A DNA stretch of 64,000 bases from Reticulitermes lucifugus (lineage: Eukaryota > Arthropoda > Insecta > Blattodea > Rhinotermitidae), in NCBI GenBank assembly GCA_026260175.1, contig JAKCWW010000919.1:4259-68258 (forward strand), written 5' to 3'. Below are positions 10,740 to 22,728 of the stretch, piece by piece (position 1 is the stretch's first letter; every line of letters starts with the position of its first letter). Position numbers and translations under genes: made by a program. Below the pieces are notes generated by a model. It was not told the DNA's origin and did not search any database. It was given only the letters and a program-made list of their open reading frames with translations.

Positions 10740-11955
10740 TTGCTTCTTGCTCCCAAAGAGCACATGCGTGTTACGTTATTTCCCGACAGCCTGCACAAGT
10801 ATTTAACAAGCTGCAGATCGGCTGACCATGGCTGTGTTCCAGATTACGACATATAGCGGAGTGCTAACATGAAGATGATGAATCACCTCATAATTATACA
10901 ATCTCCTCCCCGCGCACCTTGCCATCACTGGGTGAAGCAGCCACAATTACAGAATGCCCTACAATATTGTCTCCACGGCCGGCTGCAGCAGAGAGTAGTG
11001 TCTATTGTTACTGCTCGATTGTTCGTATATATAGCTTAGGGGATGCCATCATGCAGGCCCTCTGACCTCTGCCACTGCCCATGTACAAAACACAACACCC
11101 AAGAGACTCAGAAGACAATCGAATTGTTAAACAGAGCTAAGTCTCCACATGGGTATTGGCAGAGGCAATAGCAGCCAGTGCAGCACTGACCCAACACTAC
11201 TCATTCACGTTCGTGAAAAGGTACCATCTCCACTTTTCGTCATTTTCTTGGAGTGATAAGTCCAAACATGCATTAATCATGGAGATGAGAAACGTAGACA
11301 ATTGTAGCTGGAAAGCCTAAATAATATAACATTAAAGTGGTCCACGAATAAACTCGATTTAAGGGTGCGGAATGGATTTGTCATCTCCAGTGGGGTCCGC
11401 TAAGGGGCTCATCTAAGAAGGGTAATGAAATTCGGTTCAATAAAAGGCAGTAAATTTCAAAACCAGTTGATTGCCTATTAATAAGCGATAAATGTGTGTA
11501 TATCATAAACATAAGGGAAGAAAGACATCTCTTGATAGACCAATGAATAGAAGGAAGGTTATTATCAGAATGGATGTTAGATAAAATTGGGTCCAGTGGT
11601 TGGTTTGCGACCTACTGTTCTCATTTTATAACACTTATATTGTCACAATTTTATGTGTCTGAAATCCGTAATTACGTTTAAGCCAAAATAAGAATTTTCA
11701 TGATATTCGGTATGAACATAATGCCACTATATTATATTACTGTTGTGTTTCTTTTGATTATCTACCGTAAACAACACTAAATCTGCGTGCGTAGTGATAT
11801 GTGACACTTAATTTAGGGTCTATAAATGGTGTGTCATTACAGCAGACACTCCAAATAAACTAGCTCTATAATGACGAACCGGTATGGGACTACAGGATGT
11901 AAACCAACATGGCGTAGCGCAACGTGCGATTATAACTTTTCGTTTAATGGTAATT
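10740..11955. other. Intron sequence with no recognised feature
   Basis: Somewhat higher GC around 10900-11200, but no open frame with family motifs and no known repeat recognised. Confidence 0.5.
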
Positions 11956-11961
11956 AATAAG

Positions 11962-12190
11962 GGCCAATCCCAGTGGCTCTGCGGTCTAAGGCGTGGGTCT
12001 GCGGCCGCTCGCTTGCTGGGATTGCGGGTTCGAATTCCACCGGGGGCACAGATGTCTGTCTCTTGTGAATGTTCAGTGTTGTCAGGTAGAGGTCTCTGAG
12101 ACAGGCCGATTCCTCGCCCAGAGGAGTCCTACCGAGTGTGTACGTTTGCCATTGAGTGCGATCAGGTGCAAAGATAACCCTGTCCAACCT
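11962..12190 (+). repeat. SINE-A copy
   Basis: Head CCCAGTGGCTCTGCGGTCTA with box B GGTTCGAATTCCACC, then GTCTCTTGTGAATGTTCAGT, GTCAGGTAGAGGTCTCTGAG and GAGGAGTCCTACCGAGTGTG. The 3' end differs from the 26223 copy. A purine-rich tract follows to about 12300. Confidence 0.8.
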
Positions 12191-12299
12191 AAAATGAGTA
12201 GGTAGAAGAGGTCAGACTAAGAAAGAAAGATAGTCATAAGAAACCAAGGAAAAGAGGAATGGGAAATCTTAAAAGGAAAAAGGGCATAAACATAAAAAA

Positions 12300-14535
12300 A
12301 TTGTAAAGTGTTGACATGTTACAGTTGTAAATATTATATAACAATTAAACTGTAATATGTACTAGTAGAAATTATGGACAGAGTGAGAAAATAAGCCGAG
12401 CATTTATTAATACAGTGAGTAGTCTAACCATACTGACTAAGCATATAAGAGGGAAAGTGGAAGTCTTATATCCTTTCCAGAATTTCTGGTCAATATGGGT
12501 AAGAATCTTCGGTTTTCTTAACGAAGTTAAGTAAATATTATCACCTTTTCTATAAAACGCAGTGAATAATAGAGTTTAATGCAGTTAACTTTAACTGTTA
12601 GCTGTGTCAGTCTCTACACTATAAGAAAGGACGGTGTCACGTGACAATGTCCTGGTGACTCGAGGCTTCACTTTGCGATTTTCACGTCCAAGCAGGCAGA
12701 CAAGGTAACTCTCTCGCTCTCACATATTTCGTGACAGCTGTACCACTCAGGCAACAAAACTCACTCCCGCGATTGTAGCACGAATTTATATCCTCCTTTT
12801 AGAACAGGGAGAGGTTTACATTTTTGATTGAGATATAATTATTTCACTTTAGTGGAAATGGACCAGTCTGTTTCTAGCAGTTTTAGTATAATCGGTTAAA
12901 AATCGCGACTTGACTTCTTTTGACAGTGTGTCTAGCGAAATAAACTTAAAGATTTAAGATGTGAAAGGCGGAGAGGCGTAATGTGGTGTTCTGGTCTATA
13001 GCAGCGTATACTACGGCACATTGGTATCAATATTTCGAAAGAATATATTTATTCCATCTTCAAGGAAACTGGACACAGCACTTTCCTCCGAAATGCCGAT
13101 ACCTTTCCTGTTCCTTAAGACAATGCTTAAAATTCTTCCCCTCCTTAAAGCCTGTCTGTTTCGACTGACACAGTAAGATTTTCTCCATTAGAACATCAGA
13201 ACTTTATAAATAACGCGTTATCTTTAATTTAATTTAATTTAATTTAATTTGTTAATTGATAACCTGACCTGTTTTCCCTGTCGCGCTTCCTATCACTACT
13301 TACGTAACATGGTGTTTAACCCAGTAACTAGGGGCCGAACTCTCGGAATCTGTGCTGGGTGCTGCCGGTTGATAGAACATTGAAACGTAACGGCCTCTTA
13401 GTCAATTTCCGTTTAACAGAGCTTTCCGGATCATCCGGTGCCGGATATCGCAGTTCTTGCTGTGTTATATCGCAATTTTCTTTTTATTTGTGCTTCATCT
13501 GGTGCTGTTATCAGTAGCCTAGACTACATACACCACTGTTGATAGGAGGGGCTTTGCCAATACTATTTCAGCTTTCGCTTGGAGGGAATATGCAAAACCA
13601 TGGAAACACTGAAAACAACCGGTATACCGGCCAGATTTAAACATTCGCCTAACAAGTACACGTCAGAATACAACGTGCTCGGTGTGTTGCTGTTACTCTT
13701 GTTGTTGTGTCTATCATCATCATCAAACGGCAGTTGTTTAGCGAGTCTGCATAAACTACTCGGGAAACTGATTTACATAAATTTCACGTCTATCAAACTG
13801 CATGGGTTTATTGGTTTGCATTATTAATACGTGTCAATATATCAATTACAGCTGGGTCAAACAGCTACAGTGTGGCAGGTAGCCATTAACACAGGTACAA
13901 TTACACGATTTCCATTTAGCCTACAAGCTTCAAAACTGCCTATCCCGAAAGAACAGTGGTGTCTTCCACCATTAATTCCACGGTCCTTTCTCTTGAATTA
14001 AAGAATTAAATTACCACGGATGTAGATGTTATTTTCGTTTAAAACATACAATGAAAAGGTTAAAGTAGCGTGTCGTATGAGAAAGAAGCATCTAAATAAG
14101 GAAATCCGGAAAAGTTAGAAAAAAGATTTATGAAGAGACTGCAGCGAGAGACATCAATAAATCAATCAATCAACCAATACGAAATTTTTATCGATATTTA
14201 ATCAATATTTATACTACTCCGTGCGTCAAAATTTGATGTCGTTTACTTATCACAATCGACAAATCTAAATTTAAATGGAATACTCTTTAAATTCCATGTT
14301 CTTATTTTTAACTTATGATGACATTAAGCTTAGAACGTAGTGTTAACACCATCAACGTGGTGGACTGACTGCCCCAACGAATAGGCATGCCTCGTTTCGG
14401 TCTAACAGACACTTAGTTTCATTCTGAGTTTATGTCATTTATTGATAAGTTCAGAGATATCACAACGATACAAAGATTTCACTTTCAACACAGGGGTCTC
14501 TCGTGGGTTACCCTATTTTCTCTTTGTAACCTCTG
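12300..14535. other. Intron sequence, mostly featureless, with a (TTTAA)n run
   Basis: A (TTTAA)n microsatellite lies at 13221-13252. Short frames at 12983 and 13579 lack motifs. Nothing else recognised. Confidence 0.5.
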
Positions 14536-14538
14536 CAA

Positions 14539-14587
14539 TAAGGCTGCGGTGCGTCCGGAGCTAATGCCGACGGGCCCATAGAAAGAA
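14539..14587 (+). repeat. SINE-B 3' fragment
   Basis: GCAATAAGGCTGCGGTGCGT, then GACGGGCCCAT, matches the 3' end of the two fuller SINE-B copies. Confidence 0.55.
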
Positions 14588-14974
14588 GAAGAACCTCTGC
14601 AATCCCTGTGCTAACTACACGCACCATGTGCTCTAAGATTAAGAAATTTTCCTTTATGCCCACATAGTGTGCGGGGCTTTATGTGATTATCACAACAAAC
14701 ACTGATTATTTACTAATCAGTCTTGACCTACTGACCTATAAAACAGACACGAACTGTGTCCTCTGTGAGGTAGGAATTCAAGTTTTACGTATAACTTAGA
14801 TAAATGCAAAAATTCATGGGGTTAAAAACTACGCAGAAAAGATGTCGGTGGTTACAGCTATAAAGATACAAGGGACTCGAAGAAGGTATGTTTTAATATG
14901 ACAAATATTATGGAGTTATCAAATGAAGGACATGGGTGACACATGTGGCACGCATAGGATGAATTATAAATTCG

Positions 14975-15085
14975 TCGTCGAGGACGATAATATTAAGATG
15001 GATCTTCAAGAAACAGGTTGTGACGATGTGGACTGGAGTTATCTGGCTTAGGATAGAGTATGTTCCTATGGAGCACTCTGCGCCG
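14975..15085 (+). repeat. LINE 3' tail, family D, fragment
   Basis: GACGATAATATTAAGATGGA, TCTTCAAGAAACAGG, then GATGTGGACTGGAGTTATCT and GGCTTAGGATAG. Reads like xDNIKMDLQETGCDDVDWS, the ORF2 end of the D family. Confidence 0.65.
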
Positions 15086-15447
15086 TGGGCTAGTGTTTGT
15101 GTGATTACGCAAATCATTACGGACAATTTATTGTTCACTGAAGTTCAGAACGACACACTATATTCTGCAGTATACTACTGCAAACTTATATGTGCCTTAT
15201 TGATTTGCGTGTATCAGCAAAATAAGACTTTTCTGCCAACTGTTGGTTCTTGTGGCTAATCAGTATAAGCCACTGTACAAATTCCCGTAAGTTAACATTC
15301 CTTTCCTGTTAAAGACCAAGTGGTTTCGAACTATAGCTTAGAGAAACTCAGGGGCGTGACTTATGGAATGGGTTTCATAAAAGTCGTTTTGTTACATAAT
15401 AAGCCACGAAGCTGCGTGAAGCCCAGTGCCTGTTGTATGCTCCTTAC

Positions 15448-15569
15448 CTTGCGTGTCCAGTGGATACTGGGTACAGGATTTCCCGACGCTTTGCATTCTA
15501 GAGTGATAGACCCACCCTTTCGAGCCTTCAGCTGACCATTGGACGGTGACATTCGGATACTAGGGGGGA
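15448..15569 (-). CDS. Exon: first half of an Ig domain, Lachesin/Klingon-like adhesion protein
   Basis: Minus-strand internal exon of 122 nt. The acceptor is pyrimidine-rich (CTTCTGTTTCAG) and the donor is AAG/GTAAGG. The first two bases (TC) complete a codon begun in an upstream exon, probably valine, giving (V)PPSIRMSPSNGQLKARKGG. The second part, LECKASGNPVPSIHWTRK, has the B-strand cysteine (exon residue 25) and the C-strand tryptophan (residue 37) that define an Ig domain. It ends in phase 0 and continues exactly into 1960-2110 (DNMLP...). The VPP-linker and LECKASGNPVP are typical of the second Ig domain of insect Lachesin/Klingon-type neuronal adhesion proteins. An exon encoding the first Ig domain should lie at higher coordinates; I did not find it. 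The family is known to be secreted or membrane-anchored at the cell surface. Confidence 0.92.
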
Positions 15570-17100
15570 CTGAAACAGAAGACAGAAGAAAGCGTTTTGT
15601 TACTTCGTGCCACTTGGAGATGGATTGCGTGATATAACGAAAATAATATTACAGAAGTGAAAGGCTTAGCAATGTTCGATTTCATCTGCACGAGAACTGA
15701 CACGAAAATAAATCTGAAGGTAATGTTGTTACAAAGATTTCAGGAGAATGTACTGATAATAGCGGTGTACAGTCATTTTATGTCCATTAAAAACCGAATA
15801 ACAGGATTTAGTAGCTCTTTCTGTCCGTACCTACATATTCTGCAAAGGATATTTTGTGGTTTACAGCTTCAGCTTTAAAAAACATCTAAGCAATATAATT
15901 CATGAAGAAATATACAAGAATTTTTAAACGCGTTGTTTAGGGTTTAGATTTATCACTAACATTAAGTTCACTAATTACAATGCTAACAGCGGGCCGATCA
16001 CAAACGGAGGTATTGCATTGTTCTGCCAATGTAATGAGCTCTAAAAATTAGGGCCATAAAATTAAGAACAATTCTTCACACGATTTACAACAATACTCTG
16101 GCTACGCTGAATTTGCACGCAATAAATTTAAAGATTCATACTGTTGTAGTTTTCGCAGCGTTCGTGAAAGATGACCTGAGTTAAATGAAACAGACAAATT
16201 TATGGTCTGTCCCAGTACAAAGTTTTACATGTCCCTATCGAGTGGCATGTTAGATATTGCCATCACAGAGAAAAACTGATTATGTATTCGCAATATCACA
16301 ATCGCCATCTTGGAAAGTATCTCCACTAATACTTTTTAAGTTACAAAATTTTAAACATCCAGAACCCAATATAATGCTACGTCTCACTATAATATCATCA
16401 ATAATCTTGCTCGCAGTTCAGAAATTAGCAGGATCGTCACTTTGGTGTTACGTGAGGCAGAAAATTAATAAAATGTATATTTAGAAGTAACGTGGTCTCT
16501 GATGAGAAGATCTCGTTACCAAATTTCACGAAAATTATATATAAGTTATCGGAAGAATATTCAGGGTATACGAAAAATTTCGTACCATAAACCCGTATTT
16601 TATTATAAAACAAGGTAGTAAAAACTTATTTACCACATATTCTGTTGGTAGATTGAAGGCAAAATTAAAAACGTGAAAGAAAATAAATACATAATTCCAA
16701 TTTCTTGCTGAGTTCAGTCCCCTGCTGTGCATTAGCCACAGGCATCAATAAATGTACAATGCACTGCCACTCAGTGCCTGGTCTTTTTAATACAAGTTTT
16801 GGCACAATGTGGTACGTATGTGGATGCACTATAGGAATTGGCCGCATTCAGCTCTTCAGTACGAGCACATTAATCCCACCTTCGCATTGTATTCTTGCAA
16901 CATTTCAAAAAGAAAACTTTCGTGTCAGGTACATAATTCATTCTTCTTAGAATTTCTCATAAATAATGAAAACAAGTACTTGTCTGTAAACTTTTTCAAT
17001 ATAGTATGCTTCAAAACAGAAAATCCTGAAAAAAAAAATCCGATGTGAGTATTGTAGCAAATATTTATAACAGTTAGTTCAGCTTGTATATACAGGGACC
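15570..17100. other. Upstream intron of the Ig gene, no recognised feature
   Basis: Non-coding sequence directly upstream of the Ig exon on the minus strand. No second Ig exon, tRNA head or D tail was recognised. Confidence 0.55.
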
Positions 17101-17102
17101 TA

Positions 17103-17545
17103 TATCTTCTAGCAGTTACATCCACGTGCGTAGTACAGAGTTCTACATTTTACAGCAGTAACCTCCACGTGCATAGTAGAGAGACTTATATTTTATAGCA
17201 GTTACATCCACGTGCATAGTACAGGGTTCTATATTTTGTAGCAGTTACATCCACGTGCATAGCNNNNNNNNNNNNNNNNNNNNNNNNNNNNNNNNNNNNN
17301 NNNNNNNNNNNNNGTACAGGGTTCTATATTTTGTAGCAGTTACATCCACGTGCATAGCACAGGGTTCTACATTTTGCAGCTGTTACATCCACGTGCATTG
17401 TACAGGGATCTACATTTTATAACAGACTCATCCACGTGCGTGGTACGGAGTTCTACACTTTGTAGCGGTTACATCCACGTGTATAGTATAGGAATATATA
17501 TTTTATAACAGTTAAATCCACGTGCACAGTACAGGGATAAAAATG
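17103..17545. repeat. 43-bp minisatellite with CACGTG in each unit
   Basis: About ten tandem units of roughly 43 bp. The unit core is GTAGCAGTTACATCCACGTG, then CATAGTACAGGGTTCTATAT. Nearly every unit keeps the CACGTG palindrome while flanks vary. The assembly gap lies inside, so real copy number is unknown. Confidence 0.92.
17264..17313. other. Assembly gap, 50 N
   Basis: Fifty N bases within the minisatellite; probably a collapsed or unresolved repeat. Confidence 1.
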
Positions 17546-17549
17546 TATA

Positions 17550-18465
17550 TCATTATACGATTTACATCGAAGTTTATAGTGCCCAGTATATTTATCTGGT
17601 CACAAGTTAAATATAGGTAGATACCAAGGTAGATCCAATACATGCATATAACCTACGACACACCACCCCTCACGATAATCTAAAACACAATATACTTACA
17701 AATTACTCAAATAAGGTTCTTCTAACCATAAAAAAACAGCATGAATGTCAATTTCACTACATATTCTGAGGAAACACAAAATTAAATTTAGATTCAGATA
17801 CCCTTGTAGAACCGTATGTCTAACATTTATGGATAAATTCCCTTTATTACACGTGTGGTCTTTGCAGGTAATGCAGAAATTGGATGACACCTATTGGTGA
17901 GAACACAAACTATTTTGCACACCATTACGAAGTTATAAGTCGCCCGCCCTCCAACCGCCCCCCCCCCCGTAAATAATCTTCTATGCATGAAATTGGTGAA
18001 CTCTCATGCAGTTATTGTTAATCGTACAAATACTTTTTCTTATATTATTGTCAGATTCTAAAAGATATTATACGTCAGTAACTTTTAATATAAGAAGTAT
18101 CTACCTACTTCTGCATCCCCCTGCACTCGAAATCGCAAATCTCACACACTGCTCCTTAATTCCCCCGCACAGTGAAATATTACCCAGTTCCATTTACATA
18201 TTACACCCACACGCTCCTCCACTACAATCACTTGCTCACGAGTCCATGCGTCATTAAACAGCAGAGTCATATTTCAGGACGTTCAATCGGTTAAGGGTGA
18301 AAATCTTGACGTTCCCTGAAAAAACTAAGTGTAAGATGCTCGAGGGTTGGTTGCTTTCAGAATATTCAGTGTAGCTACACAACGGGCGATACTAATGTCA
18401 TTTTACTGTGTTGCACAAAGGTCAGGGCGTTATGCCTTACCAGAACCTTTAAAATAACAAGCATA
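17550..18465. other. No recognised feature
   Basis: Non-coding; includes a C-run near 17960. The frame at 18006-18257 has no motif. Confidence 0.5.
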
Positions 18466-18898
18466 CTACAATGCTATTCTTTCTTTCTTTCTTTCATTCT
18501 TTCTTTCTGCTTATTTCTTTCTTTGCCTCCTTCTTACCTATCTATTTACATTCCTTTTTGCTTAATTTCCCATGCTCGAACCTGCTACCCTTTTATTGCC
18601 TCATATGTTGTTTTTCCTTTCTCTCTTCCTCCTTAGTCTTTTCTCATTCTTTCCTTCTTTTTTCTGCTCTCTCTCTCTCTCTCTTACCACTTATTCCTGA
18701 CCTAATGCGTAATTTTTCCTTCTTTTTTCACTCTTTCCTATATTGTTAATTCCTTTGTTACCTTTCTTCTTCTCTCCTGCACTCCGCTAGTTATTTCTCG
18801 GTCGATTCCTCCTTTTTTCTATTCATTTTATTTCTTGGTGTTATGCTCCGTTTCTCTTTATCTCTCTTTAAATGTATTACTTGAACCTTTTCGTTCAG
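18466..18898. repeat. Long pyrimidine-rich tract
   Basis: About 430 bp strongly rich in C and T on the plus strand, starting with a (TTCT)n run and including (CT)n near 18670. The 92-residue frame at 18471 (mostly F, S, L) is a translation of this tract, not a gene. Confidence 0.8.
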
Positions 18899-18946
18899 TG
18901 GCAAGCTGCATTAGCCCAGATCATCCTGCCACACATCAACACACAG
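18899..18946 (+). CDS. Candidate 48-nt exon, unassigned
   Basis: Plus-strand segment with an acceptor-like CTTTTCGTTCAG preceded by a long pyrimidine tract, and a consensus donor CAG/GTGAGT. It is 48 nt and open in frame 1 (WQAALAQIILPHINTQ) and in frame 3. It lies on the opposite strand to the Ig gene, so it would belong to another transcript. No family recognised; a chance pair of splice-like sites is quite possible. Confidence 0.25.
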
Positions 18947-18949
18947 GTG

Positions 18950-21280
18950 AGTCATGGATCGAGGGTAATGACCCGGTGCATGAATAAATAGATCTGCGCT
19001 TACCAGTCCGTTACCCTAAGCAGAGCAAAGTATAATTCTAAAAATATAACGTCCTCATTATTTATTTGTGGAGAGGCATAAGATTGATCGATCCCACGCA
19101 AAAACATTTGCTGTAACACAAGAGCAGTATCGCTTTTAAAAAACCGAAGTTCTCTGCTTAACACTTTGCATATCTGTCTGTGTGGTACAAATTAATATCT
19201 ACAGAATTCTCCGATTTGAGTACTGGTGATCACAGCGCTATTGTTTTCTCTTTCCTCCACCTTAACACACCCTACTATGACAGCTGGTATTGGTTTGTAT
19301 AGATTTTCATTTGATATCGGCAGGTTTGATGTATTTGTACCCACCTAAAAGTTCCACCATTCTCATTTAGATTCGCAACTGTAAAACTGCACTCTATGTT
19401 TCTGAAGCAGAATGTGTCATCAAAGGGACAGGCCAGCTTATACTTTATAAAGCGAATTAAATGTTACTTCAGGCAATCTAAACATAAAACTGTAGTCAAG
19501 GACCCGAAACAAAACCAACCGAACTTCAGCTAATTCCCTGGCAGTATAACCAGAAAGATCAAAACCACTAAAACCACGTCCGCCTTTAGACAATATCCTG
19601 AGCCATTTCCATTCCACCCACCTCACAACCTAAAATCTGTTTCCATCCACCCATCTTAACGTTAGTCTATCTGCTCAGCCTGCCAGCTGTTTGGTTTCCA
19701 ATATTCTTTACCTAAATTCCCTACGCAATTTTTATCGGCCTCCACAAGACCGTGTCCAGACCCTCATAAATGTCTTTGTTTCATCATAGTAAGAGTATTG
19801 CATGAAATGTTTGGCTCTCTAAGTTACATGGCCTATAATGCCCTAATTTTAACATCACGTCATTCGTCTTGGGTATATGTATCCTCCTGAGCACTGTCTA
19901 CAAGCGCCTGTTAAGTCCTTTCTTCTGAGTACAAAACCGCGTTCCATAAAAATACACAACAGTTTGAAACACCGCAATTTACACGTAAATAAGTTTATTT
20001 TGATAATCCTGAAGACAGAGTTTCTGGTAAAAAAATAGAATAAAATTGGACAAAAAAGCAAAGAAGAAAGGAAAGCAACAAATAAAAGAAATAAAGGAGA
20101 GAAAACAAACAAACAAACGAAGAAGAGAAGAAAATGACATGGAATAATTGTAGTAGAAGGAAAAAACAATCAAAAAACAAATGTTGTAAGTATATTTCTT
20201 CACGCGGGGCCTAAGGGAGCACAAGACTCTACTTTACTTTTGGTGTACGTAAAAAAAGAGCCGTTGAATAAGAAATAAGAAGGCGAAACTGTAATTCCTG
20301 TACGAATAGGAGGAGTAACAACCCCAAGTTGATTTATGGGAGGCTGACATACAGCAGCAGTTCGGAATACACACACTTATACAAATTATACACATACATA
20401 ACACATCCATCTCGCTTCACTGCAGACGCGGAACTGATGCTTTAAACATCACAAAAGGCAAGAAAGGAAGGCATAAAACAGAGAAAAGTTTAGCGAAAAA
20501 CAGACATAACGGTCGCCAGTGACGTTACATTCTGTTACGTCATATTTTGCACAAACGCGAATAGCTTTCAGTAAAGTGACTGACTACTGGCTTAGAAGAT
20601 TAAAAGACAGGCGTTCTGTTCTCAGCACGGGCAGAAACATCTCTAGTTACAGCACCCAAATCAGCCGCGAGGTCAAAACATCCTCCGATAAAATGCGTAT
20701 CGGGGTAAAGCGGCCTCAGCGTGCAACTGACGACTCAATTCCAGCTAGTGCAGAGGTTTGGAATCGAATAGCATTATATTCTTCTCCCAAAAGTTTTCTA
20801 GTTAATAAGGTTTCATGGGCTGCGCAACGCGAAACCTGGTGTCAGCTTGACTAAATTAATATATCTTATCTTGTCTATTTATTCTCGTCCCATACACGCA
20901 ATGGTGTCTGGTATTCAATCACAAAAGGAACTTTAAAATCAATAATACTTATGTGTAGTTGCCTTGTGCCTAAGCAGTATAACACGAAAGGTATAGCGGG
21001 GAATTCTACGCATCCCTAAAGATGATACTATGTGAAGGTAAGTTCCACAAGAAGATCGTATATGTCCATTCTTGCACAAAGTTCAACGTCCAAACAGCCT
21101 GACAGTTTTCGAAAAATTTTTTACGTAGGTTTATACTCTTAACACTTCTGTGAACTCAACAGAGGCAAATAAATTACACTGGTTTAAATGAAGACGATAC
21201 GGTAAAGTTTTATGATGTTAACACTTTAATAGCATAAAAATAGCTCACAACTTAAAATATCGACTGATTAATGTAAAGTT
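18950..21280. other. No recognised gene; purine-rich tract inside
   Basis: Purine-rich low-complexity DNA at 20025-20175 accounts for the hydrophobic minus-strand frames there. The 111-codon frame at 20519-20854 has no motif I recognise. Confidence 0.5.
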
Positions 21281-21285
21281 GTTTC

Positions 21286-21450
21286 CATCTACGCCATGAA
21301 GGCGTATAGGAGAGCAGAGGTTACTACCACTTATTCTTAACCTCGGAACTAGATTGAGCTGAGTTTTCAACATCATGCCACCGTCGGTTTACCCCCGGAA
21401 AATGAGCCCCACAATAGATTAAATAGCGGGCTGGGTGGGCGCCGGAACCG
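21286..21450 (-). repeat. SINE-C, 3' part
   Basis: The minus strand has CGCCCACCCAGCCCGC, TTCCGGGGGTAAACCGAC, TTCCGAGGTTAAGAATAAG and CGCCTTCATGGCGTAGATGG, the SINE-C order. The head is missing. Confidence 0.7.
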
Positions 21451-21454
21451 CTCT

Positions 21455-22245
21455 GACTAAAAAGTACAAATTTTACTGTAATCACTTCGGGATATGGTAA
21501 ATGTTGAAAATAGTAAAAGGGATCATTTCTTCGTTTTATGGAGTACAATGCCTCTATTGTAATTAGCTTTCAAGCAATAGACTCTTCTCTGAAATACTAG
21601 AACTATGTTTACAATAAACGGACATCAAAGACAACGAGATATGCAGAGAAGCAAAGAACACATTTCGAAATATCAGATTACACCAATCTACACTTTCTGC
21701 CTAAAGGAAGCTTAAAAGGTTGTCAGGTAAATGTTTACAAAGTGGGAGTCTGCTAGACACAACATTTCCGTGGTTTTGTGGTGTAAATTACATGGACATA
21801 TTGTTTAATGACGAAATTAAGTCAATGGGAAGTGGTGTTAGTGAGCTGGTGAATAAATTTGAAAATTACGTTCAGTACATAGACACTGTTGGAATTTCTG
21901 AAAGAAAGTCAAACATTTGTCACTCTAAATGGTAAAATATAATTTTACTAGGCAACAACTGAAGGGAAACAGGTGGGCAAGGGGAGCCAGATGTACATGA
22001 CAAGAAAGTGATATTAAATTGTATCTTACATGAATGGGGTGTAAGAACGTAGATTTCAGAACACGATCATCGGAACATGGTAATGAATTGTTGGAACAAG
22101 GATAGTTGCTTCTACTTTACCTTCACTAACCTGGTACCTCCTGGCTTCTGAGGAACTCCTGCCATTGTTTCTCATATTGGAGGTATCAGGTTCCTATGAA
22201 GGTTGGCGAATACCTACTGTGCCTAATTTCAGGCTTCCGCCACGA
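21455..22245. other. No recognised feature
   Basis: Short frames without motifs. A region near 22120-22200 has repeated GGTACC and TCCTGGC-like words but no clear family. Confidence 0.45.
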
Positions 22246-22249
22246 TGTA

Positions 22250-22476
22250 GATGAGATCTGCGCTCTGCTGCGATATTACGCAGTGTTGAATGGTAGTTCT
22301 GTACCGACGTTTCGAGACAACCTATCGGTCCATTTTCAAGGACCAAGAAGTCCAAGAAGGAAGCCTATCGTCTTGAAATTCTTGATCTTTGAAGATGGGA
22401 CCGATAGGTCGTCCCTAAACGTCGGTACATAATTAATTCTCAACGCACCGTAATAACGCAGAAGATCGCATATCTC
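22250..22476. repeat. Foldback element with paired hammerhead-like motifs
   Basis: Inverted arms of about 100 bp: left from GATCTGCGCTCTGCTGCGAT to GTACCGACGTTTCGAGACAA, right complement from AACGTCGGTACATAATTAAT to AATAACGCAGAAGATCGCAT. Each arm holds a diverged CTGAAGATGGGACC...GTCCCGAAACGTCGG motif pointing away from the centre. The sequence upstream of the left arm (ATTTCAGGCTTCCGCCACGA) is shared with the copy at 63230. Confidence 0.75.
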
Positions 22477-22650
22477 AAATACCAGGGTAATTTCAGTAAC
22501 GCTATTTAACAAACGTAATATAATAGGTCTAAAGAACATAATATGGCAACTTTAATAATTAGCAATAAAACAAGTATCATGTTTGTAACAACGGCTTTCT
22601 ATTTAATTCAATCCTGCCCTTTTCGATATATACTTACACAAGTTTGGCCC

Positions 22651-22728
22651 TCGAGGGAGTCCTTACGAATTACGTGCGTGGCCCTCCTGTCGGGTGCAGT
22701 TGGCCAGCCCTACTCTACAGGAATTCAT
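22651..22728 (-). other. Splice-flanked open segment, unassigned
   Basis: On the minus strand an acceptor-like TTCCTGTAGAGTAG precedes a segment reading GWPTAPDRRATHVIRKDSLE, ending at a GTAAGT donor-like site. It does not resemble an Ig domain. It could be a repeat fragment or chance. Confidence 0.15.

Larger units (their letters stand above)
2111..15447 (-). other. 13.3-kb intron of the Ig-domain gene
   Basis: Interval between the GTAAGG donor at 15447 and the TTTTCAG acceptor at 2111 on the minus strand, in phase 0. It splits one Ig domain between its C-strand tryptophan region and the D strand. It holds the SINE, LINE-tail and microsatellite insertions listed separately, in both orientations. 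Confidence 0.85.

Noticed and set aside
17103-17545. CRISPR-like array
   Set aside because: Units are contiguous tandem repeats without unique spacers, in a eukaryotic context.
18471-18749. 92-codon frame rich in F, S and L
   Set aside because: Translation of the pyrimidine-rich tract.
20519-20854. 111-codon plus frame
   Set aside because: No domain, no splice context, no recognisable family; length is within chance for 64 kb.
22651-22728. Possible exon for the first Ig domain of the adhesion gene
   Set aside because: Splice-like sites are present, but the encoded residues lack any Ig-domain pattern and the phase does not lead to the 15569 acceptor.
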